Part shown: positions 6,318 through 8,602 of the stretch, in pieces
Numbering within the stretch: position 1 is the stretch's first letter
How the letters are laid out: each line of letters begins with the position of its first letter
Notes under the pieces: generated by a model
The model's database searches: none
Told to the model about the DNA's origin: nothing
Seen by the model: the letters and a program-made list of their open reading frames with translations, nothing else
Position numbers and translations under genes: made by a program
Assembly: GCA_005788585.1 (NCBI GenBank)
Contig: SYBY01000322.1
Coordinates: forward strand, 1-8,602
Length of the DNA: 8,602 nt
Source of the DNA: Actinomycetota bacterium
Lineage (GTDB): Bacteria > Actinomycetota > Thermoleophilia > Solirubrobacterales > Solirubrobacteraceae
Direction of reading: 5' to 3'

Positions 6318-7495
6318 GACGACAACTCGTGTCGCAGGGCGGCGACGACGCGGTCCTGCTGCTCGTGGGTCAGATGCGGGAACAGCGGGATCGTGACCTC
6401 GGTCCGGGCCACGCGCTCGGTCCGCGGCAGGGAGATCGGGCCGAGCCGCTCGCGGTAGGCCGTGAACTCGTGCACCGCCGGATAGAAGACGCTCGTCTGC
6501 ACCCCGTGCCGCTCACGCAGCGCGATCCGCAGCGGGTCGCGCCGTTCGGGCTCGTCGACGGTGATCGGCATGACGTAACAGGACGAGTCCTCCACCGTCT
6601 CGTCGGCGAACGGGAACGACAGCCCCGGCACGTCGGCCAGCAGCGACCGGTAGCGGCGCGTCAGGCCGCGGCGGATCTCGATATCCGCCTCCAGCCGCCC
6701 CAGGCGCGAGAGGCCAAGCGCGCTGCGCGGCTCGTCGATCCGGTAGTTGAAGCCCAGGCCCACGACGTCATACGTCGTCGTGCGGCCGGTGTGGCGGTCC
6801 CACGTGCCGCTCGTCATCGCGTGCGAGCGCAGGGACCGCGCGATGTCGGCGACGCGGTCGTCGTCGGTGCAGAGCAGGCCGCCCTCGCCCACCGACAGGA
6901 TCTTGTTGCTGAACAGGCTGAAGCAGCCCGCGTCGCCCCAGGTCCCCAGCTTCCTGCCGCCGAGCACCGCGCTCGGCGCGTGCGCGACGTCCTCGACGAG
7001 CGCCAGGCCGTGCTCGTCGCACAGGGCGCGCAGGGTGTCGACCGGCGCGGCGTAGCCGGCGAAGTGCACCGCCGCGACGGCCTTCGTGCGCGGGGTGATC
7101 GCCGCGCGCACCGCGTCCGGGTCGATCGAGAAGTCGTGGTCGCCGAGGATGTCGGCGAAGACCGGCGTGCCGCCGCAGTAGAGGACCGCGCTGGCCGTCG
7201 CCGCGAACGTCATCGCCGGGACGATGACCTCGTCGCCGGGACCCACCCCCGCCGCGAGGTAGGCCAGATGCAGCGCCGCCGTGCACGAGTTCACCGCGAC
7301 GGCGTGCGCGCAGCCCAGATGCTCGGCGAACGCCGCCTCGAAGGCCTGCGTGCGCGGGCCCATCGTCAGCCAGCCCGAGCGCAGGACGTCCGCGACCGCA
7401 TCGAGATCCTCCTGCTCGAGCCGGAGGTCGAACAGGGGGATCTGCGGGAAGCCCGCCTGCGAGGCGGGGTTATCCGATGTTCCGGTACTTGCCAT
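6314..7495 (-). CDS. DegT/DnrJ/EryC1/StrS PLP-dependent sugar aminotransferase (copy 2)
   Basis: With ATG at 7495 the protein is 393 residues. This start is chosen because GGAG (plus-strand 7505-7508) lies 9 nt upstream; a TTG at 7525 would only add 10 residues. It therefore overlaps the end of the epimerase gene by 26 bp. Landmarks: GWLTMGPRTQAFEAAFAE (41-58), the phosphate loop NSCTAAL (69-75, Cys71 where copy 1 has Gly), GDEVIVPAMTFAAT (87-100), VEDVAHA (167-173) with Asp169, FSLFSNKILSVGEGG (192-206) with Lys198 as the PLP lysine, and GFNYRIDEP (248-256). Both copies also share the insert RSHAMTSxTWDRHxG before the Tyr-Asp segment. It should aminate a keto-sugar on a nucleotide carrier. 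The first 17 residues are a polar, probably disordered extension not seen in copy 1. Differences from copy 1 in the Cys/Gly loop, EDVAH against EDCAQ, and the C-terminal third (STVFYPAVHEF-like against TTWYPSLTYF) suggest a different substrate. Confidence 0.9.
   Translation of the reverse strand: MASTGTSDNPASQAGFPQIPLFDLRLEQEDLDAVADVLRSGWLTMGPRTQAFEAAFAEHLGCAHAVAVNSCTAALHLAYLAAGVGPGDEVIVPAMTFAATASAVLYCGGTPVFADILGDHDFSIDPDAVRAAITPRTKAVAAVHFAGYAAPVDTLRALCDEHGLALVEDVAHAPSAVLGGRKLGTWGDAGCFSLFSNKILSVGEGGLLCTDDDRVADIARSLRSHAMTSGTWDRHTGRTTTYDVVGLGFNYRIDEPRSALGLSRLGRLEADIEIRRGLTRRYRSLLADVPGLSFPFADETVEDSSCYVMPITVDEPERRDPLRIALRERHGVQTSVFYPAVHEFTAYRERLGPISLPRTERVARTEVTIPLFPHLTHEQQDRVVAALRHELSS
6708..6756. 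repeat. 49-bp shared patch in aminotransferase copy 2 (pairs with 5563-5611)
   Basis: Partner of the patch at 5563-5611, 45 of 49 bases identical in direct orientation. It encodes the matching GFNYRIDEPRSALGLSRL segment. Confidence 0.8.
7326..7376. repeat. 51-bp near-identical patch in aminotransferase copy 2 (pairs with 6184-6234)
   Basis: Partner of the patch at 6184-6234, 50 of 51 bases identical in direct orientation, 1142 bp apart. Recombination between the two patches would delete about one gene length and leave a single hybrid aminotransferase gene. Confidence 0.85.
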
Positions 7496-8447
7496 CGAAG
7501 GGGTCTCCGAACGCGCCCGCGTCAAGCCCCGCGATGACCTCGCCGATCCCGTCGGGCACCGTCATCGTCGTCTCGAAGCCGAGCACGCGCTTGATCTTGT
7601 CGAAGCTGACCTTGTAGTCGCGCGGGTCCTCGTTCTTGGTGACGAACGTGACCTTCCCGCGGCCGACCTGCCGGTCGATCTCCTGCACGAGGTCGGCCTT
7701 GCGGTAGTTCTCGCCCGAGCGGCCCACGTTGAAGACCTCGCGGGTCACGACCTCCGGCGCCGCGTCGAGCACCGTGCGGACCGCGCGGCCCGCGTCGCGG
7801 ACGTGCACGTAGGGCCGCCAGAACTGCTCGCCGAAGACCTCACGCTCGCGATCGGCCCACAGGTCGCGGGTGAACTCGTTGACGGTGAGGTCGAAGCGCC
7901 TGCGCGGCGCGACGCCGTAGATCGTCGAGAAGCGCAGGCATGTCGGCTGCAGGTCGCCCGTGTCGCCGTCGAGCAGCAGACGCTCCATGCCGACCTTCTG
8001 CTCGGCGTACAGGGACACCGGGGCGAGCTCGCCCTCCTCGGTGATCGGCACCGTCGGGTCGGCCATGCGCCCGTAGTTCGAGCACGTCGAGGCGAAGATG
8101 AAGCGCTGCACCCCGGCGGCGTCCGCGTCGGCGATCATGCCGCGCGTCCCCTCGAGGTTGACGTCGTTGGACAGCTCGGGGTCCCGCGCGCAGGCGGGGT
8201 CGCCGACGATCGCCGCGAGGTGCACGACCGCGTCGGCGCCCTCGACCGCGCGCCGCCGGACGTCCTGGTCGCGGATGTCGCCCTGGACGAGCTCGACGCC
8301 CTTGGCCTGCAGGCCCGCGGCGATGTCGTCCTGGCCGTGCAGCAGCACGTCCAGCGCCCGCACCTTCCGGCCGCTGGCCAGCAGCTCCTCGCACAGCGGC
8401 GCGCCGATGTACCCGGCGCCGCCTGTCACCACAACCGTCTCGCTCAT
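7470..8447 (-). CDS. NAD-dependent sugar epimerase/dehydratase (extended SDR)
   Basis: A protein of 325 residues with a full extended short-chain dehydrogenase fold. TGGAGYIG (8-15) is the NAD(P)-binding TGxxGxxG motif, GDIRD (56-60) binds the adenine, HLAAIVGDP (76-84) is the next cofactor strand, and FASTCSNYG (118-126) supplies the catalytic Ser/Thr. Tyr147 and Lys151 in LYAEQK form the YxxxK pair. RPYVHVRDAGRAV (211-223) and EVFNVGRSGENYRKADLV (237-254) are the substrate-domain motifs of UDP-galactose-4-epimerase-like enzymes. It most likely epimerises, dehydrates or reduces a 4-keto group on an NDP-sugar, providing or finishing the substrate for the aminotransferases downstream. The STCSNYG form differs from the SSsavYG of typical GalE, so I do not call it galE. 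AGGAG lies 4 nt before the ATG at 8447, and the start overlaps the previous stop by 4 bp. The tail GDPFDGKYRNIG is shared with some surface-polysaccharide SDRs. Confidence 0.88.
   Translation of the reverse strand: MSETVVVTGGAGYIGAPLCEELLASGRKVRALDVLLHGQDDIAAGLQAKGVELVQGDIRDQDVRRRAVEGADAVVHLAAIVGDPACARDPELSNDVNLEGTRGMIADADAAGVQRFIFASTCSNYGRMADPTVPITEEGELAPVSLYAEQKVGMERLLLDGDTGDLQPTCLRFSTIYGVAPRRRFDLTVNEFTRDLWADREREVFGEQFWRPYVHVRDAGRAVRTVLDAAPEVVTREVFNVGRSGENYRKADLVQEIDRQVGRGKVTFVTKNEDPRDYKVSFDKIKRVLGFETTMTVPDGIGEVIAGLDAGAFGDPFDGKYRNIG
7505..7508 (-). promoter_or_regulatory. Ribosome binding site of aminotransferase copy 2, inside the epimerase gene
   Basis: On the minus strand GGAG is followed by 9 nt and then ATG at 7495. 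The site lies within the last codons of the epimerase gene and decides the aminotransferase start, making a 26-bp gene overlap. Confidence 0.7.
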
Positions 8448-8602
8448 CTGTCTCCTGTCCTCATCAGCTCGTCGCCCCTCTTCATCGACCGCGCGTCGAA
8501 GCCCTGCATGAGCATGGCTCCGAACCGCTCGTGGAAGACGTCGGGGCCGAAGTCCTGGGCGTGCGTGCGCAGCGCCGCGTCGTCGAGGGTCAGGCCCTCG
8601 AA
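8444..8602 (-). CDS. Probable glycosyltransferase, C-terminal end (start outside window)
   Basis: The minus-strand frame is open from the window edge to TGA at 8446-8444, giving 52 residues. The piece is mostly helical: LTLDDAALRTHAQDFGPDVF followed by HERFGAMLMQGFD. This order (a short Asp-rich turn, a helix with Ala/Arg, then FGPxVFxERF) is how many GT4 glycosyltransferases end, where the last helix crosses back to the N-terminal domain. No catalytic motif is inside the window, so the assignment is tentative; another enzyme with a helical tail is possible. Its stop overlaps the epimerase start by 4 bp (ATGA), so it is the upstream member of the same operon, which supports a polysaccharide role. 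Confidence 0.5.
   Translation of the reverse strand, partial: FEGLTLDDAALRTHAQDFGPDVFHERFGAMLMQGFDARSMKRGDELMRTGDR
8452..8456 (-). promoter_or_regulatory. Ribosome binding site of the epimerase gene
   Basis: Minus-strand AGGAG, 4 nt before ATG at 8447, embedded in the last codons of the upstream partial gene. The spacing is short but the match is perfect, and the ATGA overlap supports the start. Confidence 0.65.

Noticed and set aside
5268..7537. Plus-strand open frames of about 400 codons across both aminotransferase genes
   Set aside because: They mirror the minus-strand aminotransferases, and their similarity to each other only reflects the duplicated genes beneath.
1..8602. tRNA, rRNA, CRISPR, insertion sequence or phage signals
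   Set aside because: None seen: no spaced identical repeats, no transposase or integrase motifs and no tRNA-like folds were recognised, and genes fill nearly all the sequence.

Overview
The window is very GC-rich, densely packed bacterial DNA. All ten genes belong to one theme, building and decorating a surface polysaccharide or glycan, except one small secreted protein. The base composition, the GC-biased third codon positions and the short terminal overlaps fit an actinobacterium. The secreted protein (exported, beta-rich, two cysteines, basic) resembles small proteins I associate with Thermoleophilia/Solirubrobacterales. That placement is an inference from style, not from a marker gene.

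Left half, plus strand (1-4607): the C-terminal end of a sugar-1-phosphate nucleotidyltransferase, three consecutive GT-B glycosyltransferases of three different subtypes, and a class I SAM-dependent methyltransferase. The first three genes are tightly joined (2-bp gap, then a 4-bp ATGA overlap). The third glycosyltransferase and the methyltransferase follow after short gaps of 49 and 36 bp, and a small GC hairpin lies at each of these two junctions. A secreted protein of unknown function (4690-5133) follows with its own strong ribosome binding site.

Right half, minus strand (8602 down to 5181): the C-terminal end of a probable glycosyltransferase, an NAD-dependent sugar epimerase/dehydratase (extended SDR), and two tandem paralogous DegT/DnrJ/EryC1/StrS PLP sugar aminotransferases. 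All four are joined by overlaps (4, 26 and 4 bp), so they form one translationally coupled operon. The two operons converge on a 47-bp gap that holds a perfect 9-bp hairpin, a likely bidirectional terminator.

Working model (inference): the nucleotidyltransferase activates a sugar. The SDR and the two aminotransferases make one or two amino-deoxy sugars on NDP carriers. The glycosyltransferases assemble a repeat unit and the methyltransferase may methylate it. No 4,6-dehydratase, flippase, polymerase or ligase lies in the window, so those steps must be encoded elsewhere, probably in the flanks. The most notable features are the tandem aminotransferase pair, with near-identical DNA patches inside otherwise diverged genes, and the secreted lysine-rich protein between the two operons. 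I found no RNA gene, CRISPR array, insertion sequence or phage signature.
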